DNA of 64,000 nucleotides from an uncultured Clostridium sp. (GTDB lineage Bacteria > Bacillota > Clostridia > TANB77 > CAG-508). The notes beneath the pieces are model-generated. The model was not told the origin of the DNA, did not search any database, and worked only from the letters and a program-made list of their open reading frames with translations. Of the stretch, positions 1 to 7,914 are shown piece by piece. The stretch lies in the NCBI GenBank assembly GCA_947651825.1, contig CANTAQ010000001.1:84598-148597 (forward strand). Direction: 5' to 3'. Position 1 is the stretch's first letter. Every line of letters begins with the position of its first letter. Position numbers and translations under genes: made by a program.

Positions 1-15
1 TTATCAGAATTCTTT

Positions 16-327
16 ATGCTAGAAGCAGAAAAAATAGAACAAAAAATAGATACTAATAAAATAGTTTTAGTTGAATTATACAATGATGATTCAATACAAT
101 GCTTATTAAAATCAATACCAATTAAAGAGTTGGTAAAAGACTTACCAGATACTACTACTTTCTACAAAATAGAAAGTAAAGAAGATATAGAAGAAAAATA
201 CGAAGTAAAAGAATTACCAACACTTCTTGTTTTTAATAAAGGTAAATTATCAGGAAAGATTGAAGGCTATTATACAGATGAGAGCAAGAATGAAATAATA
301 GATAAGATTAAATCAATGATTAAATAA
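16..327 (+). CDS. Thioredoxin-like protein lacking the CxxC pair
   Basis: Small soluble protein of about 103 residues with a thioredoxin-like layout. A hydrophobic strand (IVLVELYND, about residues 16-24) sits where the active-site strand ends, and ELPTLLVF (about residues 66-73) has the cis-proline and following strand. Where the redox motif would lie there is one cysteine in SIQCLLKS and no CxxC, so dithiol oxidoreductase activity is unlikely. A binding or chaperone-like role is inference. No ribosome binding site precedes this ATG, and the reading frame stays open to the window edge, so the true start may lie upstream of base 1. The next gene follows 25 bases later on the same strand. Confidence 0.6.
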   Translation: MLEAEKIEQKIDTNKIVLVELYNDDSIQCLLKSIPIKELVKDLPDTTTFYKIESKEDIEEKYEVKELPTLLVFNKGKLSGKIEGYYTDESKNEIIDKIKSMIK

Positions 328-352
328 TTAAAAATTATTGGAAAGGGAAAAT

Positions 353-877
353 ATGAATATAACTATTGAAATGGCATGCTCTATAAATGGAATAATTGCA
401 ACAGAAGATGGAAATGAAGACTTCTTATCTTATAGAGGCTGGGAAATAATGATAGAATTTTTAAAAGAATATGATGTTCTTATATGGGGTAGAAAAACTT
501 GGGATAATATATTGTTATGGGGAAACGAATATATAGAGGACTTAAAAGATACAAATATAATTATTTTAAGTCATAACAATAATTTGAAGAGTGAACTAAA
601 CAATGTTACTTATTGCAATTCAATCGAGGAATGTTTAAATGTATGTAAAAAGTTAGAATATGAAAAAATATTTATATCTGGTGGTGCAAGAATAAATAAT
701 GCATTTATGGAAAGATGTATTGTCAATAAGATTATATTGAATTATAATCCATATATATTAAATAAAGGTATTCCACTGTTTGAAGGCAATTATTTTGAAA
801 ACAAATTAAAACTTGAAAATGTCGTAAAAGAAAAAGATGGAATAGTGCAAGTACATTATAGTGTTATAAATGAATAG
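353..877 (+). CDS. RibD C-terminal / dihydrofolate reductase-like protein
   Basis: Protein of 174 residues that looks like the stand-alone RibD-C/DHFR-like fold. It has an N-terminal strand with MACSINGIIA, then VLIWGRKTWDNI (the NADPH-binding R/K-T region of DHFR-like proteins), a strand IIILSHNNN, and IFISGGARINN, matching the GG turn used for the cofactor. Family members reduce pterin- or pyrimidine-type substrates with NADPH; the substrate here is unknown. An in-frame TTG lies at 338, but the AAAGGG ribosome binding site at 343-348 sits correctly only for the ATG at 353, which I chose. It is not next to folate or riboflavin genes, so the context does not settle the reaction. Confidence 0.7.
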   Translation: MNITIEMACSINGIIATEDGNEDFLSYRGWEIMIEFLKEYDVLIWGRKTWDNILLWGNEYIEDLKDTNIIILSHNNNLKSELNNVTYCNSIEECLNVCKKLEYEKIFISGGARINNAFMERCIVNKIILNYNPYILNKGIPLFEGNYFENKLKLENVVKEKDGIVQVHYSVINE

Positions 878-933
878 AAGAAAAAACTATACAATAGAAA
901 TTTTAGATAATAATATAAAATGGGAGAAGTAAG

Positions 934-1797
934 ATGATAGATTTACATATGCACACGGTTTATTCTGATGGGGATAAAACAGTAGCAGAAATATTAAAAC
1001 TATGTGAAGATAAAAAACTAGAATATATTTCAATAACAGACCATGATTCTTGTAAACAATATGAAGATGAAGCAATAAAAAACAATACAATTTTTACGAG
1101 AAAAATAATAAAAGGTACAGAACTACAAGCTATATTTGAAAATAAAAAATTTGAAATATTGGCGTATAATATTGATACAAATATAATGAGCAAATGGTTA
1201 GAGAAATATTATTCAGAGGAAAAACTAATTGAAAAACAAAAAATAGGTTATGAAAAGCTATTAAATGTTTTTGACAAGCAAGGAATCATATATGAAAAAG
1301 AGAAGATAGAAAAACCAAAAAAATCAACAGAATTTATTGAAAAATTCGTATATGAAGAAGCAATGAGACATCCTGAAAATTATAAAAAATTGGGAGATGG
1401 TATAAAGAACTATGATGTTTTTTATAGAAAGTGTATAACTAATGTTGAAAGTCCATTCTTTGTAGAACCTATAGGAAGACCAAGATATGAAGAAGTAATA
1501 GATATTATACATAAAGCAGGAGGTAAAGCATTTTTAGCACATCCAATTGAATATGAGTTTGAAAATATATTAGGTTTTATAGATGAATTAAAATCTAAAG
1601 CAAAACTTGATGGAATAGAATGTTTTCATCCATCTGCAAGCAAAGAGCAAAGAAAAGTTTTATTAAAATATGCAAAAGAAAATAATTTATATATTAGTGG
1701 TGGTAGTGATTATCATGGAAAACTAAAACCAGATATAGAAATTGGAATTGGTAGAGGAGATATCAATATTCCAAAAGAAATATTAGAATGGTTATAA
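934..1797 (+). CDS. PHP-domain phosphoesterase
   Basis: Protein of 287 residues in the PHP metal-dependent phosphoesterase superfamily. Visible metal ligands are HMHT at residues 5-8, TDHD at 35-38, an AHP motif near residue 205 and SDYHG near 261, in the order of the YciV/RNase AM-like branch. That branch hydrolyses 3',5'-nucleoside bisphosphates or trims short RNA; which reaction applies is inference. A middle segment of about 80 residues (EKLIEKQKIGYEKLL onward) is an insertion typical of this branch. The ribosome binding site GGGAG precedes the ATG, and def follows after 15 bases, so the two are probably co-transcribed. Confidence 0.82.
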   Translation: MIDLHMHTVYSDGDKTVAEILKLCEDKKLEYISITDHDSCKQYEDEAIKNNTIFTRKIIKGTELQAIFENKKFEILAYNIDTNIMSKWLEKYYSEEKLIEKQKIGYEKLLNVFDKQGIIYEKEKIEKPKKSTEFIEKFVYEEAMRHPENYKKLGDGIKNYDVFYRKCITNVESPFFVEPIGRPRYEEVIDIIHKAGGKAFLAHPIEYEFENILGFIDELKSKAKLDGIECFHPSASKEQRKVLLKYAKENNLYISGGSDYHGKLKPDIEIGIGRGDINIPKEILEWL

Positions 1798-1812
1798 AAA
1801 GGAGAAGATTAT

Positions 1813-2352
1813 ATGAGTAAAGTATTGCAAGTAAGACAAGTTGGGGATCCTATATTAGGAATAAAATGTGAGGAAGTAGATGTAAACAATATTAATTCAG
1901 AAATTTTAGAAGAAATAGAAGACTTGAAAGAAACATTAAATTTTTCAGAAGGATATGGTATTGCAGCACCACAAGTAGGAATAAATAGAAGAATTGTTAT
2001 TATTCAAGTTGATAAAGAAAAATGTTACTATAAAGATTGTGAAGATGTTCCAACAACTGTAATGTTAAATCCAGTATGGAGAAAATTATCAGAAGATACT
2101 GATATAACATATGAAGGATGTTTAAGTGTACCAAACATAAGAGGAAAAGTAGAAAGATATAAGAATATAGAAGTAACATATTATAATGAACAAGGACAAA
2201 AAGTAGTGAAAGAAGCAAATGGCTTTACAGCAAGAGATATACAACATGAATGTGACCACTTAGATGGAATTGTATTTTTAGAAAGAGTAAAAAATCATAA
2301 TGGATTTGCAACAGCAGAAAATATAAAAAAATATGGATTAAGAGAGGAATAA
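1813..2352 (+). CDS. def: Peptide deformylase
   Basis: Removes the N-formyl group from nascent polypeptides as they leave the ribosome. All three family motifs are present: GYGIAAPQVGI (residues 47-57), EGCLSVP (101-107, with the metal-ligand cysteine) and QHECDH (144-149, the HExxH metal site with catalytic glutamate). The length of 179 residues is normal. An AAGGAG ribosome binding site precedes the ATG. It lies in a same-strand cluster with a PHP protein upstream and an acetyltransferase 5 bases downstream, rather than in the common def-fmt arrangement. Confidence 0.97.
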   Translation: MSKVLQVRQVGDPILGIKCEEVDVNNINSEILEEIEDLKETLNFSEGYGIAAPQVGINRRIVIIQVDKEKCYYKDCEDVPTTVMLNPVWRKLSEDTDITYEGCLSVPNIRGKVERYKNIEVTYYNEQGQKVVKEANGFTARDIQHECDHLDGIVFLERVKNHNGFATAENIKKYGLREE

Positions 2353-2357
2353 CAGAT

Positions 2358-3161
2358 ATGAGCTTAAAAGCTTTAATTAATATACATACTAATGGGCAAT
2401 TAGAGCTATATACTTCTAAAGTGATTAAAAGAGAAAGCTACAATATAATGCTAAGTGATTTGATTGATGATCAATATTGGAATTTTGCATACTTAACAAA
2501 TAAAAATATTGATATAAAAGATACATGGGAACAAATAAAAAATGATATGAATGCAAATAATAGAAAGCCAGCTTTATATGTAATGTCAACAAAGAATGAA
2601 ATAGATTTTGAAAATGAATTGCAAGAAATAAATTTAAAGTGTTTATATACTGATACATGGATGATTAATGAAAACTTAGAGAATTTTGGAAAATATAAAA
2701 GTAAATTAGATATGAAAGTAGTTAAAGTAAATAAAGACTTAAAAACTAAATTTATTCAGGCAGTAATGGAGGGCTTTTCAGGAGATAATCCAGATGACCC
2801 ATATGAAAGTTTATCAGAAGGATATAAAAGAGCATTAGAAAATTGCAAAGAAAATGGTGAAGGAGATTACAAACTAATTAATTATTTAGGCACATATAAT
2901 AATAAAGCAATATCAACAGCGACAGTAATATATAATAAAGACAAAGCAATTATCTATAATGTAACAACAAATAAAAATTTTCAAAAACAAGGTATATGTA
3001 AACAACTAATGTCAGAAATAGTAAAAGACTTAGTAGAATTAGGAATAACTACAGCTTGTGTTCAAACAGAACAAGGATTTTATACAGAACAAGTATATAA
3101 AAATATGGGATTTAAAGAAGTAATGCTTGGAAAAGCATATATTGAAAAAGCAGAGGAATAA
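2358..3161 (+). CDS. GNAT-family N-acetyltransferase
   Basis: Protein of 267 residues. The C-terminal half carries the GNAT acetyl-CoA fold: a strand with VIYNVTTNKNFQKQGICKQL, where the Q-x-x-G-I-C stretch is the pyrophosphate-binding loop, then a helix, a strand ITTACVQTE, and YKNMGFKEV, the usual C-terminal motif. The N-terminal 110 residues look like a second, degenerate GNAT-type or substrate-binding half. The substrate cannot be told from sequence. It starts 5 bases after def, so it is very likely translated from the same mRNA; its own ribosome binding site overlaps the def stop. Confidence 0.75.
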   Translation: MSLKALINIHTNGQLELYTSKVIKRESYNIMLSDLIDDQYWNFAYLTNKNIDIKDTWEQIKNDMNANNRKPALYVMSTKNEIDFENELQEINLKCLYTDTWMINENLENFGKYKSKLDMKVVKVNKDLKTKFIQAVMEGFSGDNPDDPYESLSEGYKRALENCKENGEGDYKLINYLGTYNNKAISTATVIYNKDKAIIYNVTTNKNFQKQGICKQLMSEIVKDLVELGITTACVQTEQGFYTEQVYKNMGFKEVMLGKAYIEKAEE

Positions 3162-3175
3162 AAAGGAGAGGAAGT

Positions 3176-4024
3176 ATGCAAAACTTTAATTATCATTCAC
3201 ATACATATAGATGTAAACATGCAGATTTAGATTTTAAAGACGAAGAATATATAAAAGATTACATAAAAATTGGATTAAAAAAGATTGCTTTTACAGATCA
3301 TTGCCCTGAAAAAAATGAAATCGATAACAGACAAAATATGAGAATGTCATATGAAACAAGAAAAGAATATCTAAGCAGTATAAAAGCATTAGCGGAAAAA
3401 TATACAGATAAAATTGAAATTAAAGTAGGCTATGAAGTTGAGTATTTACCAGGAGAGGAAGAAAATATAAAGGAATTAAAAGAGGAAACAGATAAAATTA
3501 TATTAGGACAACATTTTATATATGATGATAATAAAAATTTAAAAATATTTGGAGAACATAAAATCTTTTCAAATGAAGAATTAATAAGATATGGAAGATA
3601 TCTCGAAAAGGCAATGGAACTAGGTATTCCAAACATAATTGCTCATCCAGATATTTATATGTTAGATAGAGAAAGTTTTGGAGAAATAGAAACTGAAGTT
3701 GCACATATTATTTGTAGAGCAGCAGAAAAGTATAATATACCATTGGAAATAAATTTAAATAAAATATTCTTAAGATTATTTTATTTAAGAGATACTGGCA
3801 CAATAAGATACTTATCAAGTGATGAACAAGAAAAGAGATTTGATAGAATAAAATATCCTTGTAAACAATTTTGGAAGATTGCTTCACAATACAATCTAAA
3901 AGTTTTATATGGATTAGATGCTCATCATAGAGGTCAAATATTGTTATGGGAAGAACTTATAGAATTAGCTCATAAAATATTAGGAGAAGAACTAATACAA
4001 AAACTAAATTTTATAGAAGAATAA
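3176..4024 (+). CDS. PHP-type histidinol-phosphatase-like protein
   Basis: Protein of 282 residues of the HisK/HisJ branch of the PHP family, which dephosphorylates L-histidinol phosphate. Metal-binding motifs are HSHT (residues 7-10), TDHCPEK (about 40-46), GYEVEY (near 90), an IIAHPD segment near residue 160 and LDAHH near the C terminus. No other histidine genes are nearby, so histidinol phosphate as substrate rests on the family alone. The ribosome binding site AAAGGAGAGG lies upstream. A strong terminator follows at 4029. Confidence 0.75.
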   Translation: MQNFNYHSHTYRCKHADLDFKDEEYIKDYIKIGLKKIAFTDHCPEKNEIDNRQNMRMSYETRKEYLSSIKALAEKYTDKIEIKVGYEVEYLPGEEENIKELKEETDKIILGQHFIYDDNKNLKIFGEHKIFSNEELIRYGRYLEKAMELGIPNIIAHPDIYMLDRESFGEIETEVAHIICRAAEKYNIPLEINLNKIFLRLFYLRDTGTIRYLSSDEQEKRFDRIKYPCKQFWKIASQYNLKVLYGLDAHHRGQILLWEELIELAHKILGEELIQKLNFIEE

Positions 4025-4028
4025 ATTT

Positions 4029-4066
4029 AAGGGAATTATTTAAGTTATAGTAATTCCCTTGTATTT
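4029..4066 (+). terminator. Rho-independent terminator after the PHP phosphatase
   Basis: Stem AAGGGAATTA (4029-4038) pairs with TAATTCCCTT (4051-4060), followed by a T-rich tail. It ends the first gene cluster. Confidence 0.8.
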
Positions 4067-4087
4067 TGATTATGTAAATGATATAAT
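4059..4087 (+). promoter_or_regulatory. Promoter of the ZIP transporter gene
   Basis: TTGTAT (4059-4064), 17 bases, then TATAAT (4082-4087). The -35 box overlaps the end of the preceding terminator. Confidence 0.5.
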
Positions 4088-4127
4088 ATAAAACAATCTT
4101 AATATTGAAAATAAGGAGGCAACAGCA

Positions 4128-4811
4128 ATGCTTAGATATATCTTGGCATTTATCCCATTGGTAGGAACCACTGTTGGAGCGGTCTTAGGAACAGTAGACC
4201 ACTTGAACAGTAGCTTTGAAAAGCAAGAAGATACGCTAGTGGCTGTTGCCACAGGAATACTCTGTTCAATTGCGTTAAATCTGTTTTTTGAAGCATATGA
4301 AAGCATCCACTGGACACTGATAATCGGAATAGCAATTGGATTTTTTCTAATGTTCAGCTTAAATTCTTTGGCACACAAAAACAATCTAAGCGTTCGGCAC
4401 AAACTGTTTTGGGCAATGCTCATTCATAATGTCCCAGAAGGGATGATAATCGGAATTTCTCTTGTGGACAAAAATGTTTTACCAGCAACGTTTTCATTAA
4501 TCTTTAGTATTTCTCTGCAAAATATACCAGATGGATTAGTGGTGTCAATGCCACTGGTTAGCAAAGACGGAAAAAAGAAAGCAGCACTTTTTGGCATATT
4601 TTCTGGAGTAGTGGAACCTATTGCATCTATATTGATAATAGCTACTGCAGGAAGGCTATCAAATATCCAAGCATTTGAACCACTGCTAATAGGATTTTCA
4701 CTTTCGGCAATTATTATGATTGCAATAGAGTTGCTGAAAGAATGCAAAAACAAAAAAATCGTATTGATTACGGCAATTATAACTACCGTGTTCAACAGTA
4801 TTCTTGGATAA
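4128..4811 (+). CDS. ZIP-family metal transporter (foreign composition)
   Basis: Integral membrane protein of 227 residues with about seven to eight hydrophobic segments. It imports divalent metals such as zinc or iron. The metal-site motifs of helices 4 and 5 are clear: HNVPEG (residues 100-105) and QNIPDG (131-136), with VVEP (161-164). The base and codon use is visibly richer in GC than the neighbours (GCG, GTC, CTG, CGG codons). It is the only gene here using CGG as a plain arginine codon (Arg90, 4395-4397): reading CGGC as one residue would destroy HNVPEG. This suggests recent transfer from an organism with normal CGG decoding. It has its own promoter and terminator and a good AAGGAGG ribosome binding site. 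Confidence 0.85.
   Translation: MLRYILAFIPLVGTTVGAVLGTVDHLNSSFEKQEDTLVAVATGILCSIALNLFFEAYESIHWTLIIGIAIGFFLMFSLNSLAHKNNLSVRHKLFWAMLIHNVPEGMIIGISLVDKNVLPATFSLIFSISLQNIPDGLVVSMPLVSKDGKKKAALFGIFSGVVEPIASILIIATAGRLSNIQAFEPLLIGFSLSAIIMIAIELLKECKNKKIVLITAIITTVFNSILG
4395..4397 (+). other. In-frame CGG read as ordinary arginine
   Basis: The single in-frame CGG in the window where the zero frame must be kept (context S-V-R-H-K). It is the contrast case to the seven CGGN shift sites and lies in a gene of foreign composition. Confidence 0.8.
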
Positions 4812-4814
4812 TGA

Positions 4815-4850
4815 GCAAGGAGGGCGACGAATGTCGCTCTCTTTGCTTTT
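4815..4850 (+). terminator. Rho-independent terminator after the ZIP gene
   Basis: A 14-base stem (4815-4828 with 4833-4846, two G-U pairs) closes on a GAAT loop and is followed by TTTT. It is more GC-rich than other terminators here, which fits its arrival with the foreign gene. Confidence 0.8.
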
Positions 4851-4926
4851 CATAAAATAAATATAATATAATCTCTTTATTTTTAGTATGTATTATGATA
4901 GAATAATCCAGAATAGGAGAATAAAG

Positions 4927-5881
4927 ATGTTAAAAGCATATAGTATATATAGAGATTTTGCAAAAGAAGCATGTGACATTATAAAAGAAGCTGGAATAGA
5001 AGTAGAATTGTCAAATTCAAATAAAAGAGTAAATAAAGAAGAACTAATAAAATTATTAAAAACTTATGATATTTTAATAATAGGAATAGAGGAATATATG
5101 ACATTGGATATGCTAGAGGGTATAACAACAAATAAAATCATTGCAACACTATCAATAGGAGTTGACCACATAGATAAAAGTTTTGCAGATTCAGAATTAA
5201 TAACAGTTGTAAATGCGCCAACTGCTAATGTAATATCTGTTGCTGAACATATATTCGGATTAATATTAGCCCTTAAGAAAAGGATTGTAGAAGCTAATGA
5301 TCTTGTAATTAATGGGAAGACAAGAAAAAACTTGACAAGAAGAGGCAAAGATATAAGTGAAAGTATACTTGGATTAATAGGAGCAGGAAAGATATCAAGA
5401 GAAGTAATAAAAATAGCAAAAACTTTCAATATGAGAATTTATTGCAATACATTGCATCCAGAACAACATCAAGATTTAAAGGAAAGTGGAATAGAATTTG
5501 TAGATTTAGATACTTTATTATCTAATTGTGATATAATAACAGCTAACCTTCCATTAACTGATGAAAGTAATAATTTAATTTCTAAAGAGAAAATAAGATT
5601 AATGAAAAAGGATGCAACATTTATAAATACATCAAGAGCAAAAATAGTAGATGTAGAAGAATTAATAAAATACGCAGATGAAAATGATACTTTTAATGTG
5701 GGATTAGATATTGATATAGAAGATTATAGAGAAATACTTAAAATCAAAAGAAACAACGTAATTGTAACTCCACATATTGCAGGTGTAACACGGAGAATCA
5801 ATTAAAAGAATGGACATCGAAGTTGCAAATAATATAATAAAAGTTTTAAATAATAACAAAAGAAAGGATGAGATAAAATGA
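4927..5881 (+). CDS. D-2-hydroxyacid dehydrogenase with a CGGA +1 shift site
   Basis: NAD-dependent dehydrogenase of the D-isomer-specific 2-hydroxyacid family (phosphoglycerate dehydrogenase-like). The nucleotide fold GLIGAGKISREV, the catalytic arginine in NTSRAKIV and the catalytic histidine in VTPHIAGVT are visible. In the zero frame the protein stops at 5803, just after PHIAGVT. Reading CGGA (5791-5794) as one residue gives ESIKRMDIEVANNI and runs to a TGA at 5879-5881. That supplies the missing last helix, gives 317 residues, and makes an ATGA overlap with dxr. The shared overlap argues that the shifted frame is the real one. I chose ATG 4927 because AGGAG lies at the right distance; an upstream in-frame ATG at 4888 has none. 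The substrate is unknown. Confidence 0.85.
5791..5794 (+). other. CGGN +1 frameshift site 1 (CGGA)
   Basis: Zero frame reads ACA CGG AGA and stops four codons after CGG. Reading ACA, CGGA, GAA TCA restores the conserved GVT-x-ES..RM family sequence and the overlap with dxr. An AGGTG stretch lies shortly upstream. The residue read at CGGA is not conserved in this family. Confidence 0.85.
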
Positions 5882-7017
5882 AAAATGTAGCTATATTTGG
5901 CTCAACAGGTTCAATTGGAGAAAGCACATTAAATGTAATTAGAGAAAATAAGGATTTATTTAATATAGTAACTTTAGTAGCGGGAAAAAACATAAAGAAA
6001 TTGATAGAGCAAATAGAAGAATTTAAACCAAAAAATGTTTATATTATAGACAAAGAAAACAGTGATATACTAAAAGAAAAATATAAAGATATAAACGTAT
6101 TCTATGGAGAAGAAGGAATGGAAGAAATATCTAAATTAGTTGATTATGATATTTCAATTTCTGCATTAGTTGGTATAGCAGGACTAAAACCAACATATAA
6201 CATGATAAAAAATGGGAAAACGGTAGCATTAGCTAATAAAGAAGTATTAGTAGCAGGTGGAAAGCTAATAATGAAAACTGCTAAAGAAAATGGAGCAAAG
6301 CTACTTACTGTGGATAGTGAGCACAGTGCTATTATGCAATGTTTAAATGGAGAAGAAAATAATCCAATTGACAAAATATTATTAACTGCTTCTGGCGGAC
6401 CTTTTTTTAATAAAGAAATAACAGATGATATTACTGTAGAACAAGCCTTGAATCATCCTACATGGAGTATGGGACCAAAAGTAACAATAGACTCTTCAAC
6501 AATGATGAACAAAGGATTTGAAATAATAGAAGCTAAGTGGTTATTTGATGTAGAACCAGAACAAATTGAAGTAGTAGTACATAAAAAAAGTTTAGTACAT
6601 TCAATGGTTCAATTTAAAGATGGAACAATAATGGCAAATATAGGTCCCAAGTCAATGCAAATTCCAATAGCATATGCATTAAATTATCCAATGCGCTTAC
6701 AAAATAATATAGAAAAGATAGATTTATTTGAAGTGGTAGATTTAAAATTTGAAAAGCCAGATTTGAATAAATTTAAATGTTTAAAACTAGCATATGAAGC
6801 GATAAAAAAAGGGCATTCATATCAAGTAATATTAAATGCAGCAAATGAAGTTCTAGTAGATAATTTTTTGAACAAAAAAATAACATATACCATGATACCA
6901 AATGGAATAGAAAAAATAATGAATATGTATGAACCAAGAAAGCTAGATACTATTGATGAAATTTTACAATTCGATAAAGAAGTTAGAGAAAAAACAATTG
7001 AATTGATATCTAATTAA
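5878..7017 (+). CDS. dxr: 1-deoxy-D-xylulose 5-phosphate reductoisomerase
   Basis: Converts 1-deoxy-D-xylulose 5-phosphate to 2-C-methyl-D-erythritol 4-phosphate with NADPH, the first committed step of the MEP isoprenoid pathway. The NADPH fold is GSTGSIGEST (residues 8-17); NKEVLVAGG and SEHSA are the conserved substrate and metal-site motifs, and PTWSMGPKVT with MMNKGFE follows. The length of 379 residues is normal. Its ATG overlaps the shifted stop of the upstream dehydrogenase (ATGA). ispF, ispE and ispD lie about 6 kb downstream, so most of the pathway is in this window. Confidence 0.97.
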   Translation: MKNVAIFGSTGSIGESTLNVIRENKDLFNIVTLVAGKNIKKLIEQIEEFKPKNVYIIDKENSDILKEKYKDINVFYGEEGMEEISKLVDYDISISALVGIAGLKPTYNMIKNGKTVALANKEVLVAGGKLIMKTAKENGAKLLTVDSEHSAIMQCLNGEENNPIDKILLTASGGPFFNKEITDDITVEQALNHPTWSMGPKVTIDSSTMMNKGFEIIEAKWLFDVEPEQIEVVVHKKSLVHSMVQFKDGTIMANIGPKSMQIPIAYALNYPMRLQNNIEKIDLFEVVDLKFEKPDLNKFKCLKLAYEAIKKGHSYQVILNAANEVLVDNFLNKKITYTMIPNGIEKIMNMYEPRKLDTIDEILQFDKEVREKTIELISN

Positions 7018-7060
7018 ATACAAGATAAATATTAATTTTAAAACAAATAAGTTCACATAA

Positions 7061-7089
7061 TTGACAGATGATATTTATTCTGATATAAT
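7061..7089 (+). promoter_or_regulatory. Promoter of the leader-peptide transcript
   Basis: Consensus TTGACA (7061-7066), 17 bases, TATAAT (7084-7089). It is one of the best promoters in the window and drives a structured leader, not dxr. Confidence 0.85.
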
Positions 7090-7114
7090 ATCATATAGAT
7101 AATAGAGGTGAAAA

Positions 7115-7171
7115 ATGGAATTAAGATTATTTTTAAACAATAAATTACATCACCATTGTAGGAGCTTGTAA
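7115..7171 (+). CDS. Short leader peptide with a His-His-His-Cys run
   Basis: An 18-residue ORF, MELRLFLNNKLHHHCRSL, preceded by a good AGAGGTG ribosome binding site and directly downstream of a consensus promoter. Three consecutive histidine codons and a cysteine near the end resemble the control codons of amino-acid attenuation leaders. The RNA over its Cys-Arg codons (7155-7162) can pair with 7217-7224. It is followed by a hairpin and a terminator ahead of the acetyltransferase gene at 7323. A leader-peptide role is inference; no homologue was searched. Confidence 0.6.
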   Translation: MELRLFLNNKLHHHCRSL

Positions 7172-7190
7172 CTATAGTACTTAAAAAGTA

Positions 7191-7222
7191 TGTAGGTACA
7201 GGCTAAAAATGTTGTACCTACA
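7191..7222 (+). promoter_or_regulatory. Leader hairpin with competing partners
   Basis: TGTAGGTACA (7191-7200) pairs perfectly with TGTACCTACA (7213-7222) around a 12-base loop. CCTACAAT at 7217-7224 can instead pair with ATTGTAGG at 7155-7162 inside the leader ORF, and its CCTACA with TGTAGG at 7258-7263 in the 5' arm of the terminator. Such mutually exclusive pairing is the hallmark of attenuation. Confidence 0.65.
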
Positions 7223-7248
7223 ATAGTTTAAGAATATGATAATATATA

Positions 7249-7287
7249 AAAACTATATGTAGGAATTTTCTATATATAGTTTTTTTA
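7249..7287 (+). terminator. Terminator between leader peptide and acetyltransferase
   Basis: A 14-pair stem (7249-7262 with 7270-7283, one G-U pair), 7-base loop, then a T run. Placed after the leader peptide and before the next gene, it is a candidate conditional terminator. Bases 7018-7322 otherwise hold only the promoter and leader described here. Confidence 0.8.
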
Positions 7288-7322
7288 TCTGTTTTTTCAA
7301 AATTAATAATTAGGAGGATAAT

Positions 7323-7898
7323 ATGAAAGAAGAAATTAAAGAACTTACAAGTTTAGAAGACTTTAAAATAGTGTATGGAGTATTTTCAGGACCACCATAT
7401 AATGAAAAATATACAGAAGAAGAACTAGAGGAAATTTTCAGAGAATATCAAGAAAAGGGATACATATATGGAGCATATAGCAATGGAAAATGTGTTGGTT
7501 TAATTGCTCTAGAAAGAGGAGTAAAAGCTGATCAACCTGTTAGTTTTCAAGATGAAAATGTAATGTATTTAGCAGATGTTGCAGTATTAGATGAATATAG
7601 AAGAAGAGGTGTAGGTAATCAACTTATGTGGTATGGAGTTATGAAATCTAAAGCCTTAGGGTATGAAAGAATGTATATGAGAACTTTGGAGAATGGTTCT
7701 ATGTCATATGGAATTGCTTTACGAGTAGGATTTAAACAAATACCAGGTTCTGTTCAATCAGTAGAAAGAGAAAGAATTGATGGTAAAGTGGAGAGCATGC
7801 AAAATATATTTTTAGACATTGATTTAAAATCTTTAAATAGAGAGGATTTACGAAATGGAATAAAACTTGTAAGTCCAGAAAGAAATATTGAAAGATAA
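7323..7898 (+). CDS. GNAT-family N-acetyltransferase behind an attenuator-like leader
   Basis: Protein of 191 residues with a complete GNAT core: VMYLADVAVLDEYRRRGVGN, where the R-R-x-G-x-G-N type loop binds acetyl-CoA, then MWYGVMKSKALGYERMYM and a C-terminal GIALRVGFKQI motif. The substrate is unknown; small-molecule detoxification is one possibility given the regulated leader. TAGGAGG precedes the ATG. The leader (7061-7287) suggests the gene is expressed only when transcription reads through the terminator. The M20 peptidase follows 16 bases later and is probably in the same transcript. Confidence 0.8.
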   Translation: MKEEIKELTSLEDFKIVYGVFSGPPYNEKYTEEELEEIFREYQEKGYIYGAYSNGKCVGLIALERGVKADQPVSFQDENVMYLADVAVLDEYRRRGVGNQLMWYGVMKSKALGYERMYMRTLENGSMSYGIALRVGFKQIPGSVQSVERERIDGKVESMQNIFLDIDLKSLNREDLRNGIKLVSPERNIER

Positions 7899-7914
7899 GA
7901 GATGGAGGTAAATA

